DNA of 64,000 nt. Origin: a bacterium (lineage in GTDB: Bacteria; UBP4; UBA4092; JAOAEQ01). The number at the start of each line of letters is the position of its first letter. Within the stretch, counting starts at the first letter, position 1. Positions 36,406 to 45,710 of this stretch are shown here, piece after piece. The stretch covers positions 1 through 64,000 of the forward strand of contig JAOAEQ010000019.1 in NCBI GenBank assembly GCA_026416715.1, given 5' to 3'. The position numbers were made by a program, and so were the translations under genes. The notes below the pieces were generated by a model. It saw only the letters and a list, made by a program, of their open reading frames with translations, was not told where the DNA came from and made no database searches.

Positions 36406-36630
36406 TAATCCCGTTAGGGATGTCTGATTCTAGCCCAGCTATTCATAGCTGGGTTCCCGCGCCGCTTTGATTTCGGTAGTCCCCTCAGGGACAACTGATT
36501 GGTCGCATTAACTAATCTTATCGGTTCAGCCGTCCCTTGCGGGACTACATCGTTCCTCTCTCAACCTAAGTCCCAGCATTTCATGCTGGGCTAATTCCAA
36601 TCGCCCTTACCAGGGCTAACAAACTGCAAC
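36406..36630. repeat. Family-2 composite hairpin repeat, copy C (full unit)
   Basis: This is the most complete copy. It has, in order, TCCCGTTAGGGA, AGCCCAGCTATTCATAGCTG, GTCCCCTCAGGGAC, GTCCCTTGCGGGAC, CCCAGCATTTCATGCTGGG and GCCCTTACCAGGGC. Six palindromes lie within 225 bases. Confidence 0.8.
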
Positions 36631-36642
36631 AAACCTTTGTTT

Positions 36643-36675
36643 ACCTCGGCGCGCTCTGCGCGCTCTGCGGTGAAA
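36643..36675. repeat. Family-1 repeat, right half
   Basis: It carries ACCTCGGCGCGCTCTGCGCG and CTCTGCGGTGAA without a matching left arm. Lying between family-2 copies C and D, it makes the order family 1, family 2, family 1, family 2, as if the pair had been duplicated in tandem. Confidence 0.65.
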
Positions 36676-36690
36676 AAATTGCTTTTTGTT

Positions 36691-36790
36691 AATCCCGAAG
36701 GGATGTTTGATTCTAGCCCAGCTATTCATAGCTGGGTTCCCATGTCGCTTTGATTTCGGTAGTCCCCTCAGGGACGACTGATTGGTTTCA
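36691..36790. repeat. Family-2 composite hairpin repeat, copy D (first half)
   Basis: It matches the first 100 bases of copy C closely, including AGCCCAGCTATTCATAGCTG and GTCCCCTCAGGGAC, and then stops. Confidence 0.75.
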
Positions 36791-36805
36791 GCAATGCACA
36801 TTCGC

Positions 36806-36835
36806 TTGACAGTATAATTCCTCGTATGCTACACA
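36806..36835 (+). promoter_or_regulatory. Putative promoter of the secreted C1 peptidase gene
   Basis: TTGACA (36806-36811) is followed after 18 bases by TACACA (36830-36835), preceded by an extended -10 TGC. The gene starts 51 bases on. It begins right after repeat copy D. Confidence 0.45.
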
Positions 36836-36885
36836 ATATAGATAGAAATCAGAGGTAATAATATTTTTCAACGGAGGAACCGATT

Positions 36886-39800
36886 ATGGTTTGGCTAAAA
36901 ACCTGGTCTATTGCTGGAGTAGGAGTAGTATTATTATGCCTGGTTATCTCGGTGTATGCAACCGAGTTGGTTATAACTACTGAACCGATTCCCGGCGTGC
37001 CTTTATTCCCGGCAGAGGTAGCGCCGGCAGAAAATCTCGCTGTAACCAATTCGGGTCCGGCGATATTAGCTGCGCCAAATCTAACCCCCTATAAACCTTC
37101 CGGCTGGTCGGATAAAGTGGTGGTAAATTCGGTATTTCCCTCAACCATGTCAACCGTTACCGAAGGTGCAGTCTATGCTGGCCAACCGAGTTATATCAGT
37201 TGGGCGGTTATCAATAACGGCACAGCAAATATCCCGCCTTTTATCCGATTCTATTGTTATCTTTACATCAACAGTAATTTTACTACCGGCTGGTATACTG
37301 ACGGGCTTCTGCAGAATTATTATGTCTACGCTACCGGATATCAATATATTTTTACAAATAGTGGAACGAACGCGATCCAAATCACTGCGGATGTTACTGG
37401 CGCGGTAACCGAATCAGACGAATCGGATAATAACTATAGTCGAAACGTTAATGTTAATCCGGGCATACCAGCAGAACCTGATATCCGGATTAATCCAACC
37501 AAATTAGATTTTAATCTGACGTCGTTGATGGAATCATTTATTCCATCATCAGAATTAACGGATAACCCTGACCCAAATGTCGTAGATACCTCTAGTCCAA
37601 AAGGACAGCTTGCTCCGCTAAATCCAGCGTTTATTCGATATCGAGAAAACCTCGCGAGCGGAAAACTTCAAAGATTAACGAAATCTGGTTTCCCACTAGG
37701 ACATATTCCGGCGCCGCGGGATTTATCCTACCTGAAAGACATACCAGCTAGTTCGGAAGCAGCGTTTGCGTTACCAGTCGCGTATGACTGTAGAACCGCT
37801 AATAAAGTTACTGCGGTACGCGACCAAGGAAACGCGGGGAGCTGCTGGGCGCATGCAACGTATGGCTCGCTCGAATCCTGCTTATTACCAGGGGAACTCT
37901 GGGATTTTTCAGAAAACAATATGAAAAACATGTTAAGTTCTGCATATCCGGAAGGGTTCGACCGTGCTCATGACGAAGGTGGTAATTGTTTTATGGCAAC
38001 CGCATATTTATCGCGTTGGTCCGGACCGATTTCTGAATCTGACGACCCATATAATCCATATAGCGGGACTTCACCGGTAGGATTAACGGTACGGAAACAT
38101 ATCCAGAATGTTATCTATCCGACCAGTAGAACTAGTGCAACGGATAATACGACGTTAAAACAAGCGATTTTAAACTACGGCGGGGTTGATAGCGGAATAT
38201 ATTACGATGACGCTTATTATAATTCAACAACTTATTCCTATTATTATAACGGAAGCGAAAATGAGAATCACGACATAACCATTGTCGGTTGGGACGATAA
38301 TTATCCGGCAAGTAATTTCAATCCGGCTGCGCCGGGGAATGGTGCGTTTTTGATTAAGAATAGCTGGGGTACGGATTGGGGACAAAATGGCTATTTCTAT
38401 ATGTCATACTATGATTCGAAAATCGGAAAGACGAACGCTCAGTTTCGCTATGCAGAATCAACTACTAACTATAATAAAGTATATAGCTACGACCCGCTCG
38501 GTTGGATTAACTCGTATGGATTTGGAACTACTGTCGGCTGGTTTGCGAATGTATTTACCGCTGGTGGTTCTGAAGAGCTTACTGCGGTTAGCTGGTATAC
38601 TCCGGTTCCGAGCACACCGTATGAACTTCGGATATATCAGAATCCTAATTCCGGTCCGATTAATTCAAGTGGTGCCGTATTCACGAAAACCGGAACTATC
38701 GCTGAACCTGGTTACGTAACGATTGCACTTGGGACAACAATTAGTCTTACCGCTGGGCAGAAATTTTCTGCAGTGGTTAAATTAACTACGCCGGGATATA
38801 ATTATCCGATACCAATCGAATATCCAGAACCGGGGTATTCAACCAAGGCGAAAGGCGGTCCTGGTGAAAGTTATATCAGTAGTAATGGAAGTAGCTGGTC
38901 GGATATTAGCTCTGCATTTATGCCGAAATCAAATGTCTGCTTGAAAGCGTTTACGAAAACGACGTCGCTTTCTGGCACTACGCAGAGTTTCACCGTATAT
39001 AATGATGGGTTTAGTATTCTGACCGTAACCAATATAACGAAAACCAATAATAAATCATGGATAACCAGCATAAGTCCGACGGCATTCACGGTTCCGCCAT
39101 CGGGAACACAAACGGTAAATGTTACCGTTTCCGCTAGTGGATTAACGGTAGCGAAAGATACAGAAGTTCTCAAAATCTGGTCAAATGACCCGGACGAAAA
39201 CCCATATTCTGGTCCAACGGTTACGATTACCGGCAGACCGCAGGCTCCGGTTAACAGCTATGGTTATTTCTCAACGGCAAGCGATACCAGCCGCTGGTAT
39301 TTTGAAGTATACGGCGATGGAACCGGTCCGGGAACGCTCTCTTGGCTACCAGGGTTCAGCGGACAGACCGGCGTGGTTAGAATCATCCAAACTCCTGGAC
39401 AGAAAGGGAAATTGACTATGCTTTTTTCAGTATCAAGTGCCGGCTGGTATACTGCGCGGGCAAAAGTTGCTACCGATATTACTAACTCAGCGAAACAACC
39501 AAAAATATATTTATACCTACAAGAGTTAACTGGCAGTTCGACGATAATCGGTTGCGCGAATGAAGTTATTGCTGCTGGCGCAGGCGGATTCTCTGCTGCA
39601 AGTTCTTGGAAGAATCTAGAAATATCATACTATGCTAGCGGAACTAGTCTTGCGGTTCAGGTAGTGAGCATTAATTCAGGGAATAGCGGAGTTATTGGCG
39701 GAATATATTTCGATGATATTCTCGTTTATGCTTCTGCGCCAAAAGGATATAACGGAACAACGGCTTCTCTAACGAATGCAAGTTTCACTTCGAATACGTC

Positions 39801-40245
39801 CGGCTGGTCAGTTCAGGTTTACGGAGATGCGACTGCAATGGGAACTTGGAGTTGGGCTACCGGCTGGTATGGTCGTTCTGGGCTGATGAAAGGAACTCAA
39901 TCCAGCGGACAGAAAGCTAAAGTTAGCCAGCTGTTCGCTTTACCAAACGGTAGTAATAAGAATGCATTTGTATCAATTTGGGTGTTTAGCGGTGCAACTG
40001 CTAAAAGTAATACACAAAAAGTTTACCTTTACCTTTATTCTTGGGATTCTGGATATACCAAAATTATTGAAAGCGGAAACGCGATACTCTATCCCGGTCA
40101 ATGGAATCAGAACCAGTGGAGAGAATTGAAATTTGGATATACTCCATATAGCGGAACAAATGCACTCCAGTTTGTCGCTATCAATCCCAGCGGGAAACCA
40201 GTTCAAACGATCTATTTCGATGCCGTAACCGTAAAACAAGAATAA
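36886..40245 (+). CDS. Secreted papain-like (C1) cysteine peptidase with accessory beta-sandwich domains
   Basis: A 1119-residue exported protein. It has a signal peptide of about 25 residues, then a CARDB-like beta domain (about 65-195, ending NYSRNVNVNPG), a linker and the peptidase. Catalytic residues are present: RDQGNAGSCWAHATYG (Gln and Cys about 320), NHDITIVGWDD (His about 461) and FLIKNSWGTDWGQNGYF (Asn about 492). A C1-associated lectin-like domain and an immunoglobulin-like segment (about 690-780) follow. Two tandem domains of about 150 residues end the protein, each beginning with a W.VQVYGD/WYFEVYGD-type strand and closing with YFDDILV or YFDAVTV. It probably digests proteins outside the cell. 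AACGGAGG precedes the ATG. Confidence 0.88.
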   Translation: MVWLKTWSIAGVGVVLLCLVISVYATELVITTEPIPGVPLFPAEVAPAENLAVTNSGPAILAAPNLTPYKPSGWSDKVVVNSVFPSTMSTVTEGAVYAGQPSYISWAVINNGTANIPPFIRFYCYLYINSNFTTGWYTDGLLQNYYVYATGYQYIFTNSGTNAIQITADVTGAVTESDESDNNYSRNVNVNPGIPAEPDIRINPTKLDFNLTSLMESFIPSSELTDNPDPNVVDTSSPKGQLAPLNPAFIRYRENLASGKLQRLTKSGFPLGHIPAPRDLSYLKDIPASSEAAFALPVAYDCRTANKVTAVRDQGNAGSCWAHATYGSLESCLLPGELWDFSENNMKNMLSSAYPEGFDRAHDEGGNCFMATAYLSRWSGPISESDDPYNPYSGTSPVGLTVRKHIQNVIYPTSRTSATDNTTLKQAILNYGGVDSGIYYDDAYYNSTTYSYYYNGSENENHDITIVGWDDNYPASNFNPAAPGNGAFLIKNSWGTDWGQNGYFYMSYYDSKIGKTNAQFRYAESTTNYNKVYSYDPLGWINSYGFGTTVGWFANVFTAGGSEELTAVSWYTPVPSTPYELRIYQNPNSGPINSSGAVFTKTGTIAEPGYVTIALGTTISLTAGQKFSAVVKLTTPGYNYPIPIEYPEPGYSTKAKGGPGESYISSNGSSWSDISSAFMPKSNVCLKAFTKTTSLSGTTQSFTVYNDGFSILTVTNITKTNNKSWITSISPTAFTVPPSGTQTVNVTVSASGLTVAKDTEVLKIWSNDPDENPYSGPTVTITGRPQAPVNSYGYFSTASDTSRWYFEVYGDGTGPGTLSWLPGFSGQTGVVRIIQTPGQKGKLTMLFSVSSAGWYTARAKVATDITNSAKQPKIYLYLQELTGSSTIIGCANEVIAAGAGGFSAASSWKNLEISYYASGTSLAVQVVSINSGNSGVIGGIYFDDILVYASAPKGYNGTTASLTNASFTSNTSGWSVQVYGDATAMGTWSWATGWYGRSGLMKGTQSSGQKAKVSQLFALPNGSNKNAFVSIWVFSGATAKSNTQKVYLYLYSWDSGYTKIIESGNAILYPGQWNQNQWRELKFGYTPYSGTNALQFVAINPSGKPVQTIYFDAVTVKQE

Positions 40246-40570
40246 CTTCCGGAGAAACGTCATTTTTACGAGAAAGAAGGTAGGCGCGCGGATTCTTTTT
40301 CGTCTTTACGGCTTGTAGTAGGAGCAGGATACTTCTGCCTGAGGTTGTTTTTCCAAAAGCTGGATTCTTCCTCACGCAGCCAATATACTCTGATATTTCT
40401 TTTAGCGATACCAATAATTTGACTAAATTAAGAATTTTAGGATAGGATATTTTTCGCGTGTAGATTTTTTTATTTTTTTTCAGGTTTTTGTTTGATTATT
40501 ATCACCCTTGTAACTTGAAATCTAGCGAATTGTCGTTCGGGGAAAAACAGGTTTCAGAAAATAATTAGAC
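40246..40570. other. Intergenic gap before the hydrogenase operon, no gene seen
   Basis: These 325 bases hold only a weak AGGAGCAG/CTGCCT pairing near 40320-40345 and an AT-rich run (40440-40500) that may contain the hydrogenase promoter. I could not place convincing -35 and -10 boxes. Confidence 0.4.
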
Positions 40571-41716
40571 ATGGTTAATCAAAAAGAACTATATCTCGTA
40601 TCGCGTAAGAATTTTGCTGCTCTATTCGATTCGCTTTGTTTCTATGGATATACGGTAATAGGTCCCACGCATACACCATCTGGTATCGCTTATGAACCAA
40701 TCGAATCAGTAGAAGATTTACCTATTGGTTGGTCAGATGAACAATTCGCTGGGTCATATCGTCTCATTAAGCTTGATACACCGCAGGTATTCCATTATGT
40801 TGTCAGTCAGCATTCTTGGAAAACCTTCTTAAACCCAGCGGTTCGCCAGCTCTGGAAAGCAGAGAAAAAAGGAAAATCATTTGAAACTCGAAATCGGGTC
40901 TCAGAAGAAGCAAGACATCAGAAATATGCTTTTCTTGGCGTTCGGACTTGCGAACTCCATGCGATTCTCATTCAGGATAAAGTGTATACCACCGCACCAT
41001 TTATTGACCCATACTATGCGGAGTTGCGGAAAACTACGTTTATCGTTGCGGTTAACTGTTCGGTTGCACGAAATACCTGTTTTTGTAGTTCTATGCACAC
41101 TGGACCAAAAGTTTCGGCAGAGTTACCATTCGACTTAGCGATAACGGAACTATTTGACACAACTCGGCATGATTTTCTTATCGAAATCGGCTCTGACCGT
41201 GGTAGGGATATAATGGGTCGGGTTCCGAAGCAACCTGCTACTACCGCTGATATACAATCTGCAGAATCGGTGGTCGCGACAACCATATCGCAAATATCTA
41301 AAACGATGAATATAACCAATGTTAAACAACTCCTAGAACAAAATCTTGACCATCCACATTGGCAGGATATCGCGCGTCGTTGTTTAACCTGCGGGAATTG
41401 TACTATGGTGTGTCCGACCTGTTTCTGTTCAACGGTAGAAGATTATACTGATTTACTCGGCACAACCGCAGAACGAATCCGAAAACAAGATGTATGTTTC
41501 AATCTTGATTTTTCTTATATTCATGGAGGAAGCATTCGTACCAGTCCGGCATCTCGTTATCGGCAATGGTTAACGCATAAACTTGCGCGGTGGTTCGACC
41601 AATTCGGCTGTTCTGGTTGTGTTGGCTGTGGTAGATGTATCACTTGGTGTCCGGTCGGAATAGACATAACCGAAGAAGTTCGTTTTTTTCAGGATGCGGG
41701 AAAAAATAACCCCTAA
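40571..41716 (+). CDS. hydB: 4Fe-4S dicluster subunit of NAD(P)-linked NiFe hydrogenase (HydB type)
   Basis: This is the beta subunit of a group 3b-type (sulfhydrogenase) complex, 381 residues. It carries electrons between the small subunit and the flavin subunit. The C-terminal half has two ferredoxin-like clusters, [16 protein letters not shown] (with an extra CxC) and [17 protein letters not shown]. Further Cys occur in [13 protein letters not shown]. The N-terminal half ([14 protein letters not shown]) is characteristic of the HydB/anaerobic sulfite reductase A group. It is the first gene of a five-gene operon. Sulfur reduction is known for some relatives, but whether it occurs here cannot be told. 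Confidence 0.92.
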   Translation: MVNQKELYLVSRKNFAALFDSLCFYGYTVIGPTHTPSGIAYEPIESVEDLPIGWSDEQFAGSYRLIKLDTPQVFHYVVSQHSWKTFLNPAVRQLWKAEKKGKSFETRNRVSEEARHQKYAFLGVRTCELHAILIQDKVYTTAPFIDPYYAELRKTTFIVAVNCSVARNTCFCSSMHTGPKVSAELPFDLAITELFDTTRHDFLIEIGSDRGRDIMGRVPKQPATTADIQSAESVVATTISQISKTMNITNVKQLLEQNLDHPHWQDIARRCLTCGNCTMVCPTCFCSTVEDYTDLLGTTAERIRKQDVCFNLDFSYIHGGSIRTSPASRYRQWLTHKLARWFDQFGCSGCVGCGRCITWCPVGIDITEEVRFFQDAGKNNP

Positions 41717-41720
41717 TAAA

Positions 41721-41785
41721 ACAAAAGAACGAAGAACCGGTGGAACCATACCGTTTTTTGCTCTTTAATTTTTTCGTTCTTTTGT
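41721..41785. repeat. Family-5 inverted repeat inside the hydrogenase operon
   Basis: ACAAAAGAACGAA (41721-41733) is an exact reverse complement of TTCGTTCTTTTGT (41773-41785). It sits between hydB and the cyclic-nucleotide-fold gene, where a hairpin could act as a partial terminator or an RNA processing site. Confidence 0.6.
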
Positions 41786-41797
41786 TAAGAATCAGTT

Positions 41798-42259
41798 ATG
41801 TTCGAAACGTTAGTGCCGTTGTTAAAGAAACATCCGTTTCTAAAAGATTTAAGCGAAGAGTATATTGAACGGTTGGTTTCCTGTGCAAAGAATGTGCGGT
41901 TTAACCAAGATGAATATATTTGCCGGGAAGGACAAGAAGCCGAATCGTTTTATCTGATTCGAGAAGGACGCGCCGCTATTGAAATCTATTCCCCAGTAAA
42001 AGGTTCGATTCGAATTCAAACGATAGAAGCGGGTGACGTTCTCGGTTGGTCATGGTTATTTGCGCCGTATCGCTGGCATTTTGATATTCGAGCGATTGAA
42101 CCGATTCGCGCCTTCGAATTCGACGGGAAATGTCTGCGGAGTAAATGCGAAGAAGACCATGATTTGGGATATGAACTGATGAAACGATTTGCCCGGCTTA
42201 TGGAAGAGCGGTTACAGGCAACCCGATTACAACTCCTAGATATGTACGGTGAGAAGTAA
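41798..42259 (+). CDS. Cyclic-nucleotide-binding-fold protein within the hydrogenase operon
   Basis: A 153-residue single Crp-type sensor domain without a DNA-binding helix-turn-helix. Visible parts are the beta-roll ICREGQEAESFYLIREGRA, the phosphate-cassette position EAGDVLGWSWLFAPYRWHF, and a helical tail (about 115-150). The usual cassette glycine-glutamate pair (GE-x-A) is replaced by GWSW, so normal cAMP binding is doubtful. Proteins with this GWSWLF pattern occur beside group 3b hydrogenases and may sense something else or simply stabilise the complex. It lies between hydB and hydG on the same strand. Confidence 0.85.
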   Translation: MFETLVPLLKKHPFLKDLSEEYIERLVSCAKNVRFNQDEYICREGQEAESFYLIREGRAAIEIYSPVKGSIRIQTIEAGDVLGWSWLFAPYRWHFDIRAIEPIRAFEFDGKCLRSKCEEDHDLGYELMKRFARLMEERLQATRLQLLDMYGEK

Positions 42260-42329
42260 CGTAAAAATCAGACTTAATCGCTTCCATTCGCGCGATTCGA
42301 TTTACTATAATAATAAAATAAAAAAATAT

Positions 42330-43157
42330 ATGAACGACCTGTTCTCTCCGCAATTAGCGAAAGTAACTAGAGTTTATCAGGATACTTACGATACGGTAAC
42401 ACTGGAATTATCGCTGCAAAATTCACAAAAAACCTTCACCTTTTTTCCAGGTCAGTTCAACATGCTCTATGTTTTCGGTGTCGGTGAAGTGCCTATCTCC
42501 ATTAGCGGCGACCCGAACAAACCGAAAAGGTTAGTGCATACTATTCGAAAAGTCGGTCCGGTTACGAACGCGCTCGGTGTATTAAAACCGGGGGATTATC
42601 TCGGAGTACGCGGTCCGTTTGGAAGCAAATGGCCGGTTGAATTAGCATACGGTAAAGATGTAGTTATTGTTACCGGCGGAATCGGATTAGCGCCGTTACG
42701 ACCGGCAATATATCAGATATTAAAACAGCGGAAGTTATATCATAGATTTATCCTACTCTATGGCGCGCGTACACCGAACGATTTGTTATATCTTGAAGAA
42801 TTGCAACAATGGCGGGGAAGATTCGATTTCGAAGTCTTGGTGACTGTTGACCGCGGCAATGAACAGTGGCATGGTTCCGTCGGTGTAGTGACCACCTTAT
42901 TTCCCAAAATTTCGTTTGAACCTGAAAATACGATAGCAATGATTTGTGGACCGGAAATTATGATGCGGTTTACTATCGTTGAACTGCAAAAACGTGAGGT
43001 TCCGGATTCTAACATTTATATTTCTATGGAACGGAACATGAAATGTGGTATCGGATTTTGCGGCCATTGTCAATGCGGTCCGTTATTTATATGTAAAGAT
43101 GGACCGGTATTCAATTATGCACAAATTAAACCGCATTTTGGAAAACGAGAATTATAA
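42330..43157 (+). CDS. hydG: FAD/NAD(P)-binding subunit of NiFe hydrogenase (HydG type)
   Basis: The gamma subunit, 275 residues, transfers electrons between NAD(P) and the iron-sulfur chain. It has a ferredoxin-reductase-like FAD domain (PGQFNMLYVFGVGEVPISIS, GDYLGVRGPFG), an NAD(P) domain (VVIVTGGIGLAPLRPAI, MICGPEIMMRF), and a C-terminal 2Fe-2S cluster (MKCGIGFCGHCQCG with a later Cys in FICKDG). The ATG at 42330 yields MNDLFSPQLAKV. An in-frame GTG at 42249 would overlap the upstream gene and add 27 residues rich in Lys/Asn, so it is rejected. Confidence 0.92.
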   Translation: MNDLFSPQLAKVTRVYQDTYDTVTLELSLQNSQKTFTFFPGQFNMLYVFGVGEVPISISGDPNKPKRLVHTIRKVGPVTNALGVLKPGDYLGVRGPFGSKWPVELAYGKDVVIVTGGIGLAPLRPAIYQILKQRKLYHRFILLYGARTPNDLLYLEELQQWRGRFDFEVLVTVDRGNEQWHGSVGVVTTLFPKISFEPENTIAMICGPEIMMRFTIVELQKREVPDSNIYISMERNMKCGIGFCGHCQCGPLFICKDGPVFNYAQIKPHFGKREL

Positions 43158-43244
43158 TAACCTGATTCCTATTTCAACGAGGGTATTAGTTCTAAATAGA
43201 GAATAACTGTGAACGGTTGATTCACCTCGATAGAATCTAACGTT

Positions 43245-44021
43245 ATGAAAAAGAAACCAACTTTAGCGGTATGGAAATTTGCTTCTTGTGACGGATGCCA
43301 ATTAAATCTGCTCAATTGCGAAGACGAACTATTAGCGGTCGCAGCGGTGATTGATATTGCCAATTTTCTCGAAGCGTCACGCGCGGTTAAATCCGGTCCG
43401 TATGATATTTCTTTAGTTGAAGGCAGTATTACCAACGCGCATGATGCAGAACGAATCCAGCATATTCGTCGTATATCGAAACTGCTCATTACCATTGGTG
43501 CATGTGCTACAGCTGGTGGAATACAAGCGTTACGGAATTTTAAAGATGTACATAAATTTATCAACCTGGTTTATCCGACTCCGGAATATATCCAAGTCCT
43601 CGACCACTCAACCCCGATATCGGCGCATGTGAAGGTAGATTTTGAACTGCGTGGATGCCCGATTAACCAGCAGCAACTGGTAGAAGTCATCAGTGCACTA
43701 TTGAATCATCGCAAGGCAAATATCCCGCAATATAGCGTATGTATGGAATGTAAACGGCGGGGAACAATTTGTGTGATGGTTGCAACCGGTGTTCCATGTC
43801 TTGGTCCGGTAACCCAAGCGGGCTGCGGCGCAATATGTCCTGCGTATAGTCGAGGATGTTATGGTTGTTTCGGTCCGATGGAGTCACCGAATCCGAGTTC
43901 GTTAAGTCAATGGTTCAAACAGAATTTACAGATTGCTACTCCGGACATTATTCGTTTATATCGTGGGTTTAATGCGTATGCAGAAGCGTTTCGAAAAGAA
44001 AGCGAAGCGCACGAAAAGTAA
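43245..44021 (+). CDS. hydD: NiFe hydrogenase small subunit (HydD type)
   Basis: The delta subunit, 258 residues, carries the cluster nearest the NiFe centre. The proximal motif [16 protein letters not shown] lies near residues 15-30, with EGSITN following and [10 protein letters not shown] at about 87. The later Cys-rich part [33 protein letters not shown] and CYGCFGP holds two more clusters, typical of group 3. No Tat signal is present, so the enzyme is cytoplasmic. It lies between hydG and hydA. Confidence 0.93.
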   Translation: MKKKPTLAVWKFASCDGCQLNLLNCEDELLAVAAVIDIANFLEASRAVKSGPYDISLVEGSITNAHDAERIQHIRRISKLLITIGACATAGGIQALRNFKDVHKFINLVYPTPEYIQVLDHSTPISAHVKVDFELRGCPINQQQLVEVISALLNHRKANIPQYSVCMECKRRGTICVMVATGVPCLGPVTQAGCGAICPAYSRGCYGCFGPMESPNPSSLSQWFKQNLQIATPDIIRLYRGFNAYAEAFRKESEAHEK

Positions 44022-44122
44022 ACACTGAGATTACTCCAATTGTTTAAAAAACGATTTCATAGAGTATCGCTGGTTCAAATCTGTTTGATCTAAGCTTTGT
44101 TAATCTAGGATAATTATGTAAT

Positions 44123-45415
44123 ATGAAAAAGAGTAAAACAATTAAAGTTGAAGCGCTAGCCCGAGTTGAAGGTGAAGGCGGTATATATATCAAAGTGAAA
44201 GATAATCGGGTAGTTGATGTTAAACTCCACATTTTTGAGCCGCCACGGTTTTTTGAAGCGTTTCTTATCGGGCGAAGTTATAAAGAAGTACCGGATATCG
44301 TTGCGAGAATTTGTGGGATTTGTCCGATAGCATATCAGATGAGTTCCGTGCATGCGCTTGAGAACGCTTTTGGTGTCAAGGTTGATGGCCAGCTGCGCGA
44401 ACTCCGTCGGCTATTCTACTGCGGAGAATGGATTGAAAGTCATGTGCTTCACATCTATATGTTGCACGCACCGGATTTTCTCGGGTATCAAGATGCATTT
44501 CAGCTCGCAAAAGACGCTCCGGATGTGGTTGAACGCGCACTACGGTTGAAAAAAATCGGGAATGAAATTGTTGCGTTACTCGGTGGGCGGTCGGTACATC
44601 CGGTATCCGCTTGTGTTGGTGGATTTTATAAAGTCCCGTCGAAAAAAGAATTACTGGCGTTGGTTCCGGATTTAGAATGGGCGAAAGAAGCTGCTCTGGA
44701 AACGATTCGGTTTACCGCAACATTACCGTTTCCGGCGTTTGAGTCGAATTATGAATATGTCGCGTTACGTCATCCGGATGAATACCCTTTCAATGAAGGG
44801 CGAATCGTTTCTAATCAGGGATTGGATATTGCTATTGAACAATTTTTCGAATATTTTATGGAATTCCAGGTTCCGCATTCAACCTCGCTACATGCTAAAC
44901 TGAAACCGCGCGATGCTTATTTTGTTGGCCCGTTAGCGCGAGTCAATTTAAATTTCGATAAGTTAACCCCGTTATCTCAACAAGCAGCGAGAGATGCAGG
45001 ATTAACGATACCGTGTTACAATCCGTTTAAAAGCATCATCGCTCGGAGTGTTGAAACGTTGTATGCTATCGAAGAAGCGCTCCGAATCATCAATCAATAC
45101 CAGATGCCTGAACAAGCGTCGGTTACGATTAAGCCGCGTGCTGGTGTAGGTCATGGATGCACGGAAGCACCTCGGGGGATTCTCTACCATCGCTATCGCG
45201 TCGATGACCACGGTCTCGTTGTAGAATCGAAAATCGTTCCGCCTACTTCACAGAACCAGCGGAGTATCGAACAAGATTTATGGAAAATCGTCCCGCATAT
45301 GATAGATGCACCTACGGAAGAACTCACGTGGCGATGCGAACAAGCGGTCCGGAATTATGACCCTTGCATTTCTTGCTCTTGCCATTTCTTGAAATTATCT
45401 ATTGAAAAAGAATAG
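44123..45415 (+). CDS. hydA: NiFe hydrogenase large subunit (HydA type, group 3b-like)
   Basis: The alpha subunit, 430 residues, holds the NiFe active site. The N-terminal L1 motif [17 protein letters not shown] (about 59) and the C-terminal L2 motif [13 protein letters not shown] (about 413) provide the four Ni-binding Cys. The short end after the last His of L2 is expected to be cut by a maturation protease. The hyp maturation genes and the protease are not in the window. Its place after hydB, hydG and hydD supports an NAD(P)-linked bidirectional enzyme. A tRNA gene follows. Confidence 0.94.
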   Translation: MKKSKTIKVEALARVEGEGGIYIKVKDNRVVDVKLHIFEPPRFFEAFLIGRSYKEVPDIVARICGICPIAYQMSSVHALENAFGVKVDGQLRELRRLFYCGEWIESHVLHIYMLHAPDFLGYQDAFQLAKDAPDVVERALRLKKIGNEIVALLGGRSVHPVSACVGGFYKVPSKKELLALVPDLEWAKEAALETIRFTATLPFPAFESNYEYVALRHPDEYPFNEGRIVSNQGLDIAIEQFFEYFMEFQVPHSTSLHAKLKPRDAYFVGPLARVNLNFDKLTPLSQQAARDAGLTIPCYNPFKSIIARSVETLYAIEEALRIINQYQMPEQASVTIKPRAGVGHGCTEAPRGILYHRYRVDDHGLVVESKIVPPTSQNQRSIEQDLWKIVPHMIDAPTEELTWRCEQAVRNYDPCISCSCHFLKLSIEKE

Positions 45416-45456
45416 AGTAATATACTCATCTTGGTTGTTCGCTCGGTACATTCGAT

Positions 45457-45485
45457 TTGTTTTAATAAAAATCGTATGATATAAT
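45457..45485 (+). promoter_or_regulatory. Putative promoter for tRNA-Gly
   Basis: TTGTTT (45457-45462) and consensus TATAAT (45480-45485) are separated by 17 bases. The tRNA begins about 84 bases after the -10, so a 5' leader would be processed by RNase P. Confidence 0.5.
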
Positions 45486-45568
45486 AATTGTATTGAGAAA
45501 TTCAGTGATTTAGGTTTACCTCAGAGGAATTAACGCCTGCTAATCTTTTTCCCAAACGATGTTTGGTT

Positions 45569-45644
45569 GCGGGAGTAGTTCAGTTGGTAGAATACTACCT
45601 TGCCAAGGTAGGTGTCGCGGGTTCGAATCCCGTCTCCCGCTCCA
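45569..45644 (+). tRNA. tRNA-Gly (anticodon GCC)
   Basis: A full cloverleaf of 76 bases including the encoded CCA. The acceptor GCGGGAG pairs with CTCCCGC. The anticodon stem CTACC/GGTAG encloses loop TTGCCAA, giving anticodon GCC, which reads GGC and GGU glycine codons. The T arm has the usual GTTCGAATC. After it, a hairpin from about 45667 to 45725 overlaps the end of the epimerase gene on the other strand. Confidence 0.96.
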
Positions 45645-45710
45645 TCCTTATCAACCAATTCACTTCGAAATGAGCTAATGAGCATTGCGTAATATGGCTA
45701 AGCTGCATTG

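Noticed and set aside
19361-36790. CRISPR array
   Set aside because: The repeats are dispersed composite palindromes with unequal spacing. There are no short regular direct repeats with unique spacers and no cas genes.
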